Source of the DNA: a virus
Length of the DNA stretch: 64,000 nucleotides
Virus record (IMG/VR): IMGVR_UViG_3300021354_000450
Span: 62,001 to 126,000 of that record
Strand: one strand, 5' to 3'
Positions 39,934 to 49,438 of this stretch are shown in pieces. Made by a program: the position numbers and the translations under genes. The notes beneath the pieces are model-generated. The model was given only the letters and a program-made list of their open reading frames with translations, did no database searches and had not been told where the DNA came from. Each line of letters starts with the position of its first letter. Position 1 is the first letter of the stretch.

Positions 39934-40542
39934 ATGAAACATGTTGGCAAAATGAAAAACAATGGGGCAAAAATAGTTATTGCATATCGAACTATCCCAG
40001 GTGATCCAAATTCTGCACTTGTTGTAGGTACGCAAGCCCTTATGGATTCGTACCACGACTCATTGATGAGTTTAGTTGAATCAGATGCTGGTCAACAAGC
40101 AGATGAATTAGCAGATGTAATGGCTGTACGTAGATTTCCTGATGGTACTGGCATGTTGCAATATGTCCATGCCAACGGTTATTTAACAAAGGTTCCTACT
40201 TCTGGAGTATTAGTTACTCCAGATAACAAAACATCTGTTCCGTTAGATGAATTAAACAATATTATTGCACAACAAAAAGGCGTTACATTAAACGAACTTG
40301 CAATTAAAGATGGTTCTAATTCAACTGTACCAACAATATCAAATACTGATGTAGTAACAGATTATACAAACGAAATTGTTATTGAAGATTCTCAAACTTC
40401 TGTTACATTAACCCCAGCAGAAATGCGGTCACGTGCAGATGCTTTATATAAAGAAGCAGCAAAACTTCGAAAATCAGCAGATGAAATTGATCCGCCAAAA
40501 AGTAAAAAAACAAAAGAAGTTGTTTCTACAGAAACTGCTTAA
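39934..40542 (+). CDS. Conserved hypothetical protein
   Basis: The 202-residue protein has an N-terminal block GAKIVIAYRTIPGDPNSALVV, DSYHDSLMSLVES and FPDGTGMLQYVHANGYL, followed by a Thr/Val-rich linker and a coiled C-terminal helix. Similar proteins occur in marine T4-like phages. Good Shine-Dalgarno (AAAGGAGA). It is the last + strand gene before the terminator that separates it from the tail cluster. No function known. Confidence 0.65.
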   Translation: MKHVGKMKNNGAKIVIAYRTIPGDPNSALVVGTQALMDSYHDSLMSLVESDAGQQADELADVMAVRRFPDGTGMLQYVHANGYLTKVPTSGVLVTPDNKTSVPLDELNNIIAQQKGVTLNELAIKDGSNSTVPTISNTDVVTDYTNEIVIEDSQTSVTLTPAEMRSRADALYKEAAKLRKSADEIDPPKSKKTKEVVSTETA

Positions 40543-40554
40543 TAGTTTTAAGAT

Positions 40555-40580
40555 AAAAACCCGCATTATGCGGGTTTTTT
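40555..40580. terminator. Bidirectional intrinsic terminator at the strand switch
   Basis: An 11-bp stem (40555-40565 with 40569-40579) with a 3-base loop and A-run/T-run on both sides (AAAAACCCGCA - TTA - TGCGGGTTTTT). It separates the + strand genes from the convergent - strand tail cluster. Confidence 0.9.
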
Positions 40581-40587
40581 ATTGATA

Positions 40588-42669
40588 TTATACAACTTTA
40601 ACTTCAATAACTCCATCAACTCCGTTAAAATCTTCTAGAGCACGAGCTAATATTGCATTAGGATTGTCATTTGCAAATGCACGTTCAGCATATCCAGGTT
40701 TTGATGATGTAACTAATAAATCACCTTTAGTGATAGGACCGACTACTTTACAAGGAACACGACCTGCAATTGCAATGTAAGGGTGAGTGTCATTATCTCC
40801 TGCATCAATATTTAAAGTATATGCAGGATTAGTTGAAACGATTCCAACTTGTGCTGGATTACCATGACGATTAGTTGTAGTTACTTCTTCTTCCCCACCT
40901 ATAATTAAAACTGTTCCTGGTTCATATATTTGATCAGCTGCATATCGTTCTGCTAAATCTGCATATGTTGCATTTAAAGTTGCTCCGCCATTTAAAGTCC
41001 ATGCTCCACTTATTTGACTACCATTTGCATCTGCAATTAATGTACTTATTGTTAATCCGTTAAATGTTGGACTACTTGATGTTGCAATAGATTGAGGAAG
41101 AGATAAAGTTACTGCTCCGGCACTTGAAGAAACATTAATTTGATTAGCAGTTCCTGTTAATGATGATACCCCATAAGATGAAAGAGATGCTTCTGTAATT
41201 ACTCTCGAATTGTTATCATATAAGAAATCTGCATTAACTCTTTTAAAAGTAACAGTTGCAGTTGTATTAATTGCTTGTGGTAAAGAAAGTGTTGGATTTT
41301 GTCCAGTTGAAACATTAATTTGATAAGTAGTTCCAGATAACGATAAAATTCCTGTATTAGTTAAACTTACATTTAGTGTATTAGCATAAGATAGCGTTCC
41401 TCCGCCAGTTAATCCAGTTCCTGCTGCAATTGTAACACTTGTTAAAACTCGTTTAGAACCTTCGTATAATAGATCACCAGAAATATTATTACCATTAATT
41501 GTTGGTCCATTAAATACAGAACAAGTAATTGTAGTACAATCAACCCACTGACTGTTAACTCTAGTTCCGTTAACTGTAGTTCCGTTAACTGTAGTTCCGT
41601 TAAATGTTGTTCCATTAATTGTAGTAGCAGATATTGAATTAAAATATCCAAATCCAAACTTTTGATTTGAAGCACCTAAATTTACCGATGCTGCTGACGG
41701 ATTTGGTAAAATGTTACCTGTATTATTTGATCCGGTTGAAATATAAAAAATATTAAAATAATCATTTTCATTTGTTGAAACTTTATTACTTGTTGTAATA
41801 TTAAAATACAATTTATTACTAGTATTATTTCCAACATGACTTATGTGTGCAGCTCCATTGATGATATGAAGTTTTAAAACACCTTGTTGACCAATCAATA
41901 TTCCTGAATCATCTGCAACTGAAATTGAACCACTTAATGACGAAAGTTGACTAGATAATAAAAAATCATCAGCTGAATGATACGTTCCATTTGCTTTAAC
42001 TAAGCCTAAAGAAGTTGCCGCAGTTCCCCAAAGAATATGACCCCCATTTAAAGGTGTAAAACTAATGCCGTGAATATCACTTGAAGGAAAAGTTATACCT
42101 TTTTTAACTAACGGAAATAACGAATATGATTGATCAGATGATTTTGTTGTAAAGTCAATTGAAGATGAAACAAACGTATCTTCTGAGTTAACAATCATCT
42201 TAATAACTGTCTGTTCTACCTCTGCATTATTAACTATAATTGATTCAATTGCACCACTTGTATTTGATCTTGAAGTTAGTGGTCCGACAATTACCCAATT
42301 TGTGCCAACTCCGGTATATGCATATAATCGATTTTCATTTTTATCAAACCATAAATCACCTGCATTATATCCAGATGATGGTCTTACCGTTCCATTTTCA
42401 ATAATACCTAATGATTTAAACTGTGTTCCGTCAAAAATTTTAAATTTTTTGTTAGCGGAATCAAACCATGCCTGACCAGTAAGGCGTTTACTTGGGGGTG
42501 TTGTATTTGAAAAATTTTCTAAAATCTTTACAAAATTTTCATTAAATGCTTCTCCATACCCTAAGAAGTTTTTTCCTATTAACGTAAGATCAAGTGAATT
42601 AGTATCAGCTGTTCCATCTTGAATAACTGCTATCTTTGTACCGTTTGTTTTGTTTATAATATATGGCAT
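40588..42669 (-). CDS. Tail fibre-type structural protein, paralogue 1
   Basis: The 693-residue protein begins with the family block LTLIGKNFLGYGEAFNENFVK and LTGQAWFDS shared by the next three genes. The middle is a repetitive beta-structure with NGTTV/NGTTF 5-residue repeats (DNA repeat at 41556-41622) and LTGGGTL segments. The end ADLAERYAADQIYEPGTVL with GRVPCKVVGPI and GDLLVTSS resembles the C-terminal domain of myovirus fibre proteins. Host adhesion is inferred. Confidence 0.8.
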   Translation of the reverse strand: MPYIINKTNGTKIAVIQDGTADTNSLDLTLIGKNFLGYGEAFNENFVKILENFSNTTPPSKRLTGQAWFDSANKKFKIFDGTQFKSLGIIENGTVRPSSGYNAGDLWFDKNENRLYAYTGVGTNWVIVGPLTSRSNTSGAIESIIVNNAEVEQTVIKMIVNSEDTFVSSSIDFTTKSSDQSYSLFPLVKKGITFPSSDIHGISFTPLNGGHILWGTAATSLGLVKANGTYHSADDFLLSSQLSSLSGSISVADDSGILIGQQGVLKLHIINGAAHISHVGNNTSNKLYFNITTSNKVSTNENDYFNIFYISTGSNNTGNILPNPSAASVNLGASNQKFGFGYFNSISATTINGTTFNGTTVNGTTVNGTRVNSQWVDCTTITCSVFNGPTINGNNISGDLLYEGSKRVLTSVTIAAGTGLTGGGTLSYANTLNVSLTNTGILSLSGTTYQINVSTGQNPTLSLPQAINTTATVTFKRVNADFLYDNNSRVITEASLSSYGVSSLTGTANQINVSSSAGAVTLSLPQSIATSSSPTFNGLTISTLIADANGSQISGAWTLNGGATLNATYADLAERYAADQIYEPGTVLIIGGEEEVTTTNRHGNPAQVGIVSTNPAYTLNIDAGDNDTHPYIAIAGRVPCKVVGPITKGDLLVTSSKPGYAERAFANDNPNAILARALEDFNGVDGVIEVKVV
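41556..41622 (-). repeat. 15-bp tandem repeat in a tail fibre gene
   Basis: About 4.5 copies of TTCCGTTAACTGTAG-like units (+ strand) encode repeated NGT(T/R)V pentapeptides. The repeat is coding and nearly identical between copies, suggesting recent expansion. Confidence 0.85.
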
Positions 42670-42682
42670 AATTTTGTCTACT

Positions 42683-44956
42683 TTAATATTTTATAATTGG
42701 TAACAATGCAATGTTTCTTGGGCGAGTTTCAGTTCCACCTATAGGTTGTATATCTGCCGAATCATTGACACCAACTGCTTGTTCAGCTCCTGAACCTGTA
42801 ACATCGTTTCCGGTGAGAGAACCTCCATATGGAGGTCGTAGTAATCTTGTAAAATTTCCATTTGCATGATTATGTGACTTGAAGTCATCAGTTTGATGTG
42901 AACCTAATACACGACCTGTATCAACTCCTCGACCAAGATCTGCACCTCGGACAAATTCGCCTCTTAAATCAGGTACACGAAAATTTGCACCACTACCTCC
43001 ATATGTATATCCGATAACTTCAAATAGATCTGGAAAAGATGCAGTTGCATATGATGCGCCATTTGCAACAAGATATCCTGTAGGCGGTGTTGTTCCTGCT
43101 GAATAAAAAATTGATCCAACCGGAACTGTTTTAATATTTGATAATGCTAATTGAAGTTGACTTGCAATCTGATCAATATAAGTTTTAACTGCTTTTTGGG
43201 TTGATAATCTATTATTAGAATCAGCAGTCAATGTTCCATCAGTATCAAACTTGTTAATAAGTGTGCTATCTCTATCTAAAATATTCGTTGCAACAATTGT
43301 ATTTGTATCAATAGTATCAAATTGCGTATCTGTAATAGTTGCAAATGTAGCTGTAATATTATTTACAAACACATTATCCCATTTTAAACTATTTGATCCA
43401 ATTGAATATAAATTAGGTGTGTTTGGAAGGAGATTTCCTTCAATTAACGGTGTTCCAGTAAATAAAATTGATGATAAGTGTGATCCTGCAGAAATTTCCG
43501 ATGTGTGTACCACATTTTCAATCCATAAGTCGGTAATTGTCGCACTTGATGATTTAATATTATTTGCAATTACATTATTCCACTTTAAACTATTTGTTCC
43601 TAATGAATATGTATTATCTGTCGAAGGAACAATATCTCCCGAAACATGCGGAGATCCTGTAACTACAATTGACGAAACAGCAGAACCTGCAGAAATGCCT
43701 GTAGTATACACAATATTAAATCGGTTACTAGATGTTCCTAAACTATTTGATAAATCAGTTTCTGGAGAAAGTGTAGATAGTGGTGATAGCTTCCACGCTC
43801 CGACTAAACTTGCACTATTTGACGAAGTGCCTGCATTTAATGTTTTTGAATATACTGTATTAAATCTATTTGAAAAAGACCCTAAATCATTTTGAATATC
43901 ACTACTTGGATTTAATTTGCTATTAGTTGTTAATTTCCAATCACCTTCTAAACTTCCAACTGTAGATGAATTTCCACTACTTATTTTTGAAATGTATCCA
44001 ATTCCAAATGGATGACTAGTAGTTCCTAAATTAACAACGTTAGTTAAAACAGATAAAGAATTACCATTAAATGTTAATTCTGAAGTACCTGACTTTAATT
44101 TAATATTGCTAGTCGAATCTAAAAATATAGATGATAAAGAATTATCCCAATAAATTGATGATTCTTCAGAAGTTCCAAAATAAAGTAAATTAGTTGAATC
44201 AATAGACCAATTTGATTGAATATGTTCTGCAAAATTTCTACGAACAAAAGTTTGATCTAATTGGTTATGAAGACCATAAAGACTTATGTCTGATGCAGAA
44301 GCAGTAAACGTGCTTGAACTATAATTTTTAAATGTTATTCCACGATAAACTTTTGAAAATCCAGAAATCGGATTTTGTAAAGTTTGAACAAATGTATCAG
44401 GACTTTGAATACTGATAACTTCTCCATTAACAATCGTTTGAATAACTGCATGAGGAGTTCCTAGATTATCAAACATTTTAGCAGAAGACATTTTAGTTAT
44501 TCCAAACCCTGCAACTGATTCAGGACCGATTAGTGTAGTTTGTGTTGCAACCGTTGTTCCACTTGTAACAACATGTAGTTGTTTATTAACGCTATCAAAC
44601 CAAAAATCACCTGGTCGGCTTGCTGCAAAAGGAGCACCTTCTACATTAACTATTGTATCTGTAGGAGATGTTCCATACCACGAAATTGCTAAAGGACGCC
44701 AATTAGTATCATCAAATACTGCAGGACGAAATACTCTATCAGTTGTATTAAACCAAAGTTGCCCTTGAAGAGGACTTCGTGGTTCAAAATTATAAGAAAA
44801 ATTTTCTAATAAATGAAGGAAATTTTCATTTTGAACATCTCCAAAGTTTGAAACATTTTTTCCAATTAATCCAACTGACGTTAGTTCGTTATCAATTACT
44901 CCGTCATTTAAAAGAACAAGTGTTCCACCATCAGTTTTACTTAAAGTATATGCCAT
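42683..44956 (-). CDS. Tail fibre/collar protein, paralogue 2 with tail-collar C-terminus
   Basis: The ATG at 44956 (MAYTLSKTDGG) has AAGGAAAAA upstream and matches the starts of its paralogues; a longer frame to 45031 overlaps the next gene. The 757-residue product has the shared LTSVGLIGKNVSNFGDVQNEN start, a set of SAGSxxSSIxxTGxP repeats in the middle (about 370-540), and the tail-collar domain at the end: VGSIFYSAGTTPPTGYLVANG, FRVPDLRGEFVRGAD and SHNHANG. This collar fold is found in T4 gp12-type receptor-binding fibres, so it may contact the host. Confidence 0.85.
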   Translation of the reverse strand: MAYTLSKTDGGTLVLLNDGVIDNELTSVGLIGKNVSNFGDVQNENFLHLLENFSYNFEPRSPLQGQLWFNTTDRVFRPAVFDDTNWRPLAISWYGTSPTDTIVNVEGAPFAASRPGDFWFDSVNKQLHVVTSGTTVATQTTLIGPESVAGFGITKMSSAKMFDNLGTPHAVIQTIVNGEVISIQSPDTFVQTLQNPISGFSKVYRGITFKNYSSSTFTASASDISLYGLHNQLDQTFVRRNFAEHIQSNWSIDSTNLLYFGTSEESSIYWDNSLSSIFLDSTSNIKLKSGTSELTFNGNSLSVLTNVVNLGTTSHPFGIGYISKISSGNSSTVGSLEGDWKLTTNSKLNPSSDIQNDLGSFSNRFNTVYSKTLNAGTSSNSASLVGAWKLSPLSTLSPETDLSNSLGTSSNRFNIVYTTGISAGSAVSSIVVTGSPHVSGDIVPSTDNTYSLGTNSLKWNNVIANNIKSSSATITDLWIENVVHTSEISAGSHLSSILFTGTPLIEGNLLPNTPNLYSIGSNSLKWDNVFVNNITATFATITDTQFDTIDTNTIVATNILDRDSTLINKFDTDGTLTADSNNRLSTQKAVKTYIDQIASQLQLALSNIKTVPVGSIFYSAGTTPPTGYLVANGASYATASFPDLFEVIGYTYGGSGANFRVPDLRGEFVRGADLGRGVDTGRVLGSHQTDDFKSHNHANGNFTRLLRPPYGGSLTGNDVTGSGAEQAVGVNDSADIQPIGGTETRPRNIALLPIIKY

Positions 44957-44967
44957 TATGTTTTTCC

Positions 44968-47007
44968 TTAAATCCAAGTTCCGTCGTTGTACACTGTATT
45001 TGATGTACCTGAATAAGTTGATCGAACCCAAGTTTGTGCACCTGCTGATCCAGCTACAGTATATTGTTTAATACATCGATTAATACCTAAATTTGCTGCA
45101 GGAAGATCAATGTTTACACTATAATTCGGTGAATATTGAATAACCCTTTCTGCATTTTGAACTCCTTCTTTATCAACAAAAACAGGAATAGTGTCAATTG
45201 CTTTACTTTGAACATCAAGTACTTTTGGAGTGGTATATCGTGTACATAAAACTCTTGCTCTTGATCCTGACGGTGTATCATATGGAATCGGAGCATTAGG
45301 ATCAAGCAAATAACCTAACATCTGAATTACAAAAATATCAAGTTCCGGATCTTCAGGATTAGTTGCATGACCTGTAACATCAATTGTTAGTGCAATTTTT
45401 TGATTTTGTGAAATTCCAACTTCAGATCGAACAAAATCTACAGTTGCAACTTCTTGAAGAAAATTATTCCATAAAGTTCCAGATGAAACACCTGGTGGAG
45501 TAGGAGTACGGGCATTTGTTAATTTGGTTCCATTAAAATTAATATTTGAAGTAAGATTATCACCTATTACAATCGAACTAAGTTGTCCATTTGTTATATC
45601 CGAATTAATTCCAAAAGTTGTTTCTCTCGACCCACTTCTATAAATTTTAACATCACAAACAGTGGTAGATGTTGATACAATAAGATTTTCAAGTCCCAAT
45701 GCATTTTTAATATCAAGACCTAACGAATCTTTAGTAAGAACTATGTTTCCATCAATCATATAAGTTGATGTAGACCCTCTTAATTCAAAATTATCAGTTG
45801 CTTGCCATACATTTGATGAATTTGTATTTGGTCCAAGTTGATCAATTTGATCAGCAGTTTGAAACCATTTAATATATCTATTATAAGGAAAACTTTGAAG
45901 GATGATTCCGCCTCCAGTTGATTTAATATTATTTGATACATTTGTCGCTGAATACGCTAATGTTATTGTGTTATCAAGAATTAGTAAATCTTGAGATTCA
46001 ACATTAGAAGTTGCTCCTAAAACAAATAAATTTCCATCAATTGTAACATCACCTTTAACTGAAAACTCACTTTTAGGAGTAGTTGTAAAAACTCCAACCC
46101 TACCATTAACTGAATCAAGGTGAAGTGCAGGGTCAGATGTTGCAAACGAATTCATTTGTAATTGAAATGGTTGTTCTTGTTTAGCAATTTTCAAAACAGC
46201 AACATTGTTTACAACTGAGAATTTAAAGTTTTCAACATAAACATTTGATGACGGATGCGTCCCAATAGAAAAATTATTAAAAACTCTAACAGAATTAGAA
46301 AAATCGATTTGTTTATTATCAATAATAACTTGTTCAGGAGTGATTATACGGCCTAAACTATCAGTTAGTGATTCAGCACTTGTTGCAGTTCCGATAAATT
46401 TAGTTTTTAAAGTTGAATCATAACGTGCATTATATCCAAGTTTAATACTTTTAAAATTTATATAATTTGGATCAGAAGGTGCAACAGAAAATGTAACATT
46501 ACTTGCTACCCCAATGATGTTATTATTCGAATAAAGACTTAAAACAGATGAAGTATTTCCAGTATTAGTCTGCCAAATTTCTTGAATCCATCCTGACTTT
46601 CCTGATGAAGAAGTATATTCAGGACCAATTACAACAATTGTGCTTGGATCTTTTTGAAACTTTAATTGTGAAGTTGTTGTATCATACCATAAATCGCCGA
46701 CTGTTAATGTATTTGGTTTTGTTGCACTAATAATTGGAGAACCAACTTGTTTAAATTCATTGTTTACCGTATATACTTTAATTTTTTGAGTAACTGTATC
46801 AAACCAAAGTTGTCCTTGAAGAGGTGCAACTGGTTCTGTCGAATTAGCAAAATTTTCTAAAATTCTGATATAGTTTTGATTAATATCAGTTCCATAGGCA
46901 TTTACGTTTTTGCCAATTAAAGTTAAACTTGTAGAAACACTATCCGATGTTTGATCAGGAAGTGTTAATAATATCTTACCATTTGTTAGTTTTAATGTAT
47001 ATGCCAT
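44968..47007 (-). CDS. Tail fibre-type structural protein, paralogue 3
   Basis: The 679-residue protein shares the N-terminal module SLTLIGKNVNAYGTDINQN, then PLQGQLWFD and a GDLWYD segment, with its three neighbours. A beta-rich middle includes a FSVKGDVTIDGNLFVLG-type repeat, typical of fibre shafts. The C-terminal part differs from the others (AYTLKLT start, PNYSVNIDLPAANLGINRC near the end), so the tips are specialised. Probably a short tail fibre or baseplate-attached fibre. Confidence 0.78.
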   Translation of the reverse strand: MAYTLKLTNGKILLTLPDQTSDSVSTSLTLIGKNVNAYGTDINQNYIRILENFANSTEPVAPLQGQLWFDTVTQKIKVYTVNNEFKQVGSPIISATKPNTLTVGDLWYDTTTSQLKFQKDPSTIVVIGPEYTSSSGKSGWIQEIWQTNTGNTSSVLSLYSNNNIIGVASNVTFSVAPSDPNYINFKSIKLGYNARYDSTLKTKFIGTATSAESLTDSLGRIITPEQVIIDNKQIDFSNSVRVFNNFSIGTHPSSNVYVENFKFSVVNNVAVLKIAKQEQPFQLQMNSFATSDPALHLDSVNGRVGVFTTTPKSEFSVKGDVTIDGNLFVLGATSNVESQDLLILDNTITLAYSATNVSNNIKSTGGGIILQSFPYNRYIKWFQTADQIDQLGPNTNSSNVWQATDNFELRGSTSTYMIDGNIVLTKDSLGLDIKNALGLENLIVSTSTTVCDVKIYRSGSRETTFGINSDITNGQLSSIVIGDNLTSNINFNGTKLTNARTPTPPGVSSGTLWNNFLQEVATVDFVRSEVGISQNQKIALTIDVTGHATNPEDPELDIFVIQMLGYLLDPNAPIPYDTPSGSRARVLCTRYTTPKVLDVQSKAIDTIPVFVDKEGVQNAERVIQYSPNYSVNIDLPAANLGINRCIKQYTVAGSAGAQTWVRSTYSGTSNTVYNDGTWI

Positions 47008-47018
47008 TTATTTTCTCT

Positions 47019-48749
47019 TTAGATCAATCTTTCAACTATTAAAGAAGCTGAATTTGGGCTGCTAGTACGCAAACATGTTAATCTGTATATTTTTTCTTCT
47101 GTTATATTTTGAATATGAACAACCATCGAACTCCCAATCGCTGTTAATTGTGTATTTGACACAGGTGTCCACGTTGATAGGCTAGAAAACCGATTAACTA
47201 CTCCGGCAGGCGTTGGATTATATAAAACAAGTGCTGAAAAAGCAACATCAAGTATTCCAGAAACCGAATTGATCTGAACAATTCCTCCAGTTGTTACTCT
47301 TGCCTGTAAATTGTCAAAGCTTACTACTGTATCAAACGGAACATTGTTATTAGTTCTTATTTTAGTAACAACATTTGTAGCAGACGTTGCTGATACTACA
47401 ACAAGATCATTATCAACATATAAATTTCCACCAATTCCTACTCCGCCACTAACTGTTAATGCACCAGTTGTTGTGTTTATCGAAGTTGTTGAATTGTTTA
47501 TAAAAAATGGTTGAGTTGTTCCTGCTAATGCAGCCCATCGAACTCCGGTTCCGTCTGTAATAAGAACTTGTCCAGATACTCCAGATAACCCATTTATCCA
47601 AATTCTTTTATTTGCATTAATATACAATTCATTTCTAAGATTTAAATTTCCGCCAATACTAACTGAATTACTAATTGTTGCAGAATTCGAAACAATAATA
47701 TTTGCAACAGTTACTGTATTTACAGTATTTGTTAATAGTAAATTTCCACCAATAATTAAATCACCACCAATTCCTACTCCGCCACCGACTACTAATGCTC
47801 CAGTACTGGTAGAAGAAGCAGTTGTTTGTGAATTAATTTTAACCTGTGTAGGATTCCCACCAATTTCAACAATTTTAATATTGCCAGCATTGTTATTTTT
47901 AATATTAAATGCAAACGAACCATAACTATTATAAGAATTGACAAAATTTGCAACTGAATTATTACGTTCGATAATAAAAGTTGGATCTGTTCCTATTCTT
48001 AAAGCATTTCCATCCGTTGCAATTGTAAATTGACCATACAATGTTTGATTAAGATCTTTTCTTAAAAATGAATTCCCGTTAACAGAAATTCCATTTTGTT
48101 TTAAATTATTTGACGAGTATGATGTTCCATTAAAAATTGCACCTTCAGCAAGATTAACACCAAATTGAAGTGTTGTTGACCCTGAAAATCCATCAATAAC
48201 ATTTTTTGCAATGAACGCTTCTGATGCGATAACCGAAACAACGTTACCTCCAACAATATTTTTAATAATGTAATGTGGTTGACTTGTAACATCTTCAACT
48301 ATTAATGGTACTGCTCCTGATTCAACTGATCCGAAACTTTGATCACCGATTGGTTTCCAAATACTGCCGGTATAAAATTTAACTATATAGTTATAGGTAT
48401 CAACCCAGATATCGCCTGCACTAACATTTGTTGGTTCAGTTTCTTGTTGAAATAAACCATTAATTGGTTTCCAATTTGCATTACTTGCAGCACCGTCATT
48501 AATTCGTAACTTTTTGGTACCACTATCAAACCATAGTTGTCCTTCAATTGGATTAACCGGAGGAAATGTATTTGAAGAATTTTCTAACAAATGAATAAAA
48601 TTTTCTGCAATTGATTGACCGTATGTTGGAAAATTTCTTCCAACAAGTGTAAGACCACCAGTTCCGACACCGTTGTATTGAACTTCATCTTGTACTACAA
48701 TAGGATAACTATATTTTGCCGGATCTGAATAAAAAATAGAATAACTCAT
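47019..48749 (-). CDS. Tail fibre-type structural protein, paralogue 4
   Basis: The 576-residue protein has the same start module (TLVGRNFPTYGQSIAENFIHL, PIEGQLWFDS, GDIWVDTYN). The middle holds two or three ALVVGGGVGIGGDLIIGG-type repeats, a motif of phage fibre shafts where the glycine turns stack. The end (FSALVLYNPTP... IYRLTCLRTS) is a beta-sandwich-like tip. It is the last of four adjacent paralogues. Confidence 0.8.
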   Translation of the reverse strand: MSYSIFYSDPAKYSYPIVVQDEVQYNGVGTGGLTLVGRNFPTYGQSIAENFIHLLENSSNTFPPVNPIEGQLWFDSGTKKLRINDGAASNANWKPINGLFQQETEPTNVSAGDIWVDTYNYIVKFYTGSIWKPIGDQSFGSVESGAVPLIVEDVTSQPHYIIKNIVGGNVVSVIASEAFIAKNVIDGFSGSTTLQFGVNLAEGAIFNGTSYSSNNLKQNGISVNGNSFLRKDLNQTLYGQFTIATDGNALRIGTDPTFIIERNNSVANFVNSYNSYGSFAFNIKNNNAGNIKIVEIGGNPTQVKINSQTTASSTSTGALVVGGGVGIGGDLIIGGNLLLTNTVNTVTVANIIVSNSATISNSVSIGGNLNLRNELYINANKRIWINGLSGVSGQVLITDGTGVRWAALAGTTQPFFINNSTTSINTTTGALTVSGGVGIGGNLYVDNDLVVVSATSATNVVTKIRTNNNVPFDTVVSFDNLQARVTTGGIVQINSVSGILDVAFSALVLYNPTPAGVVNRFSSLSTWTPVSNTQLTAIGSSMVVHIQNITEEKIYRLTCLRTSSPNSASLIVERLI

Positions 48750-48752
48750 TTA

Positions 48753-49400
48753 TTATGTCCCACTTGTTAGACTTTGAATTCTAACTGTATAATCAATTTG
48801 TAATAGTCTGTTTAATGATTTTTGAACTGGATGAAAAATAACATGTGTTAACAACATCCCTGTTCCTGAACCTTCTAAACTATAACCTTTAAGCCCAATT
48901 TCGTCAAATACAAAATCTGATTTTAAAGTACTTGTATCAAATGCTTCTTGTCCTGACGGTTCACCAAAGTCGAGCAAGCAACTTACAAGAATATCAGAGT
49001 ATGCTGTTCCTGTAATATGTCTAACTTCCATAAAATTTCTTGAAGGATCTAAGTTTGTTTCATTAAATGCATCGATATTTTTAATATAAGTTTGATTGTA
49101 CAAACTTGCATTTAACCCTACAGAATTTGGTGTAAGATAGGTAATAATTCCAGTAGGATCAATTCGACTCCCACCATTTCCAAATGCCATTTCACTTATG
49201 AAACCTTTTCCTTGATTGCTCATAGCTTGAGCTAGTCCAATACTAAAGTTTTCATAATGAATTGCATTTCGTTTGTCAATGAAGATCTCTTGAGTTTCAG
49301 GGTCAAAAATCCTGATGTGACCTTGAATATGAAGATTTCCGTGTTCGTTAGTTTGTGAATTTTGATTTATAGTCATAATATTATCTGTTGGTTCTTCCAT
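48753..49400 (-). CDS. Structural protein between fibre genes and the giant gene
   Basis: The 215-residue protein has GNLHIQGHIRIFDPETQEIF and NAIHYENFSIGLAQAMSNQG, a pattern found in phage structural proteins beside tail genes, then beta-rich C-terminal half (LLDFGEPSGQEAFD, FDEIGLKGY). The ATG at 49400 lies five bases after AATAAATA, so if this is the late promoter the mRNA would be leaderless or the start would be M9 (49376). Role presumably in tail or baseplate. Confidence 0.7.
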   Translation of the reverse strand: MEEPTDNIMTINQNSQTNEHGNLHIQGHIRIFDPETQEIFIDKRNAIHYENFSIGLAQAMSNQGKGFISEMAFGNGGSRIDPTGIITYLTPNSVGLNASLYNQTYIKNIDAFNETNLDPSRNFMEVRHITGTAYSDILVSCLLDFGEPSGQEAFDTSTLKSDFVFDEIGLKGYSLEGSGTGMLLTHVIFHPVQKSLNRLLQIDYTVRIQSLTSGT

Positions 49401-49405
49401 ATTGT

Positions 49406-49413
49406 TATTTATT
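49406..49413 (-). promoter_or_regulatory. Candidate late promoter (AATAAATA, - strand)
   Basis: AATAAATA on the - strand, five bases from the ATG at 49400. The same arrangement, with GATAAATA, precedes the HNH gene (29069-29076, ATG 29063). Late transcripts would start at or near the start codon. Confidence 0.4.
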
Positions 49414-49438
49414 CGCTTGTTAACTTGTTTGTTTACAT

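Noticed and set aside
43251-43895. 214-codon plus-strand frame within the fibre genes
   Set aside because: Antisense shadow of the repetitive collar gene; no ribosome binding site or domain.
44957-45031. Longer N-terminus for the tail collar paralogue
   Set aside because: Overlaps the neighbouring gene's end; the ATG at 44956 matches the paralogues and has a Shine-Dalgarno.
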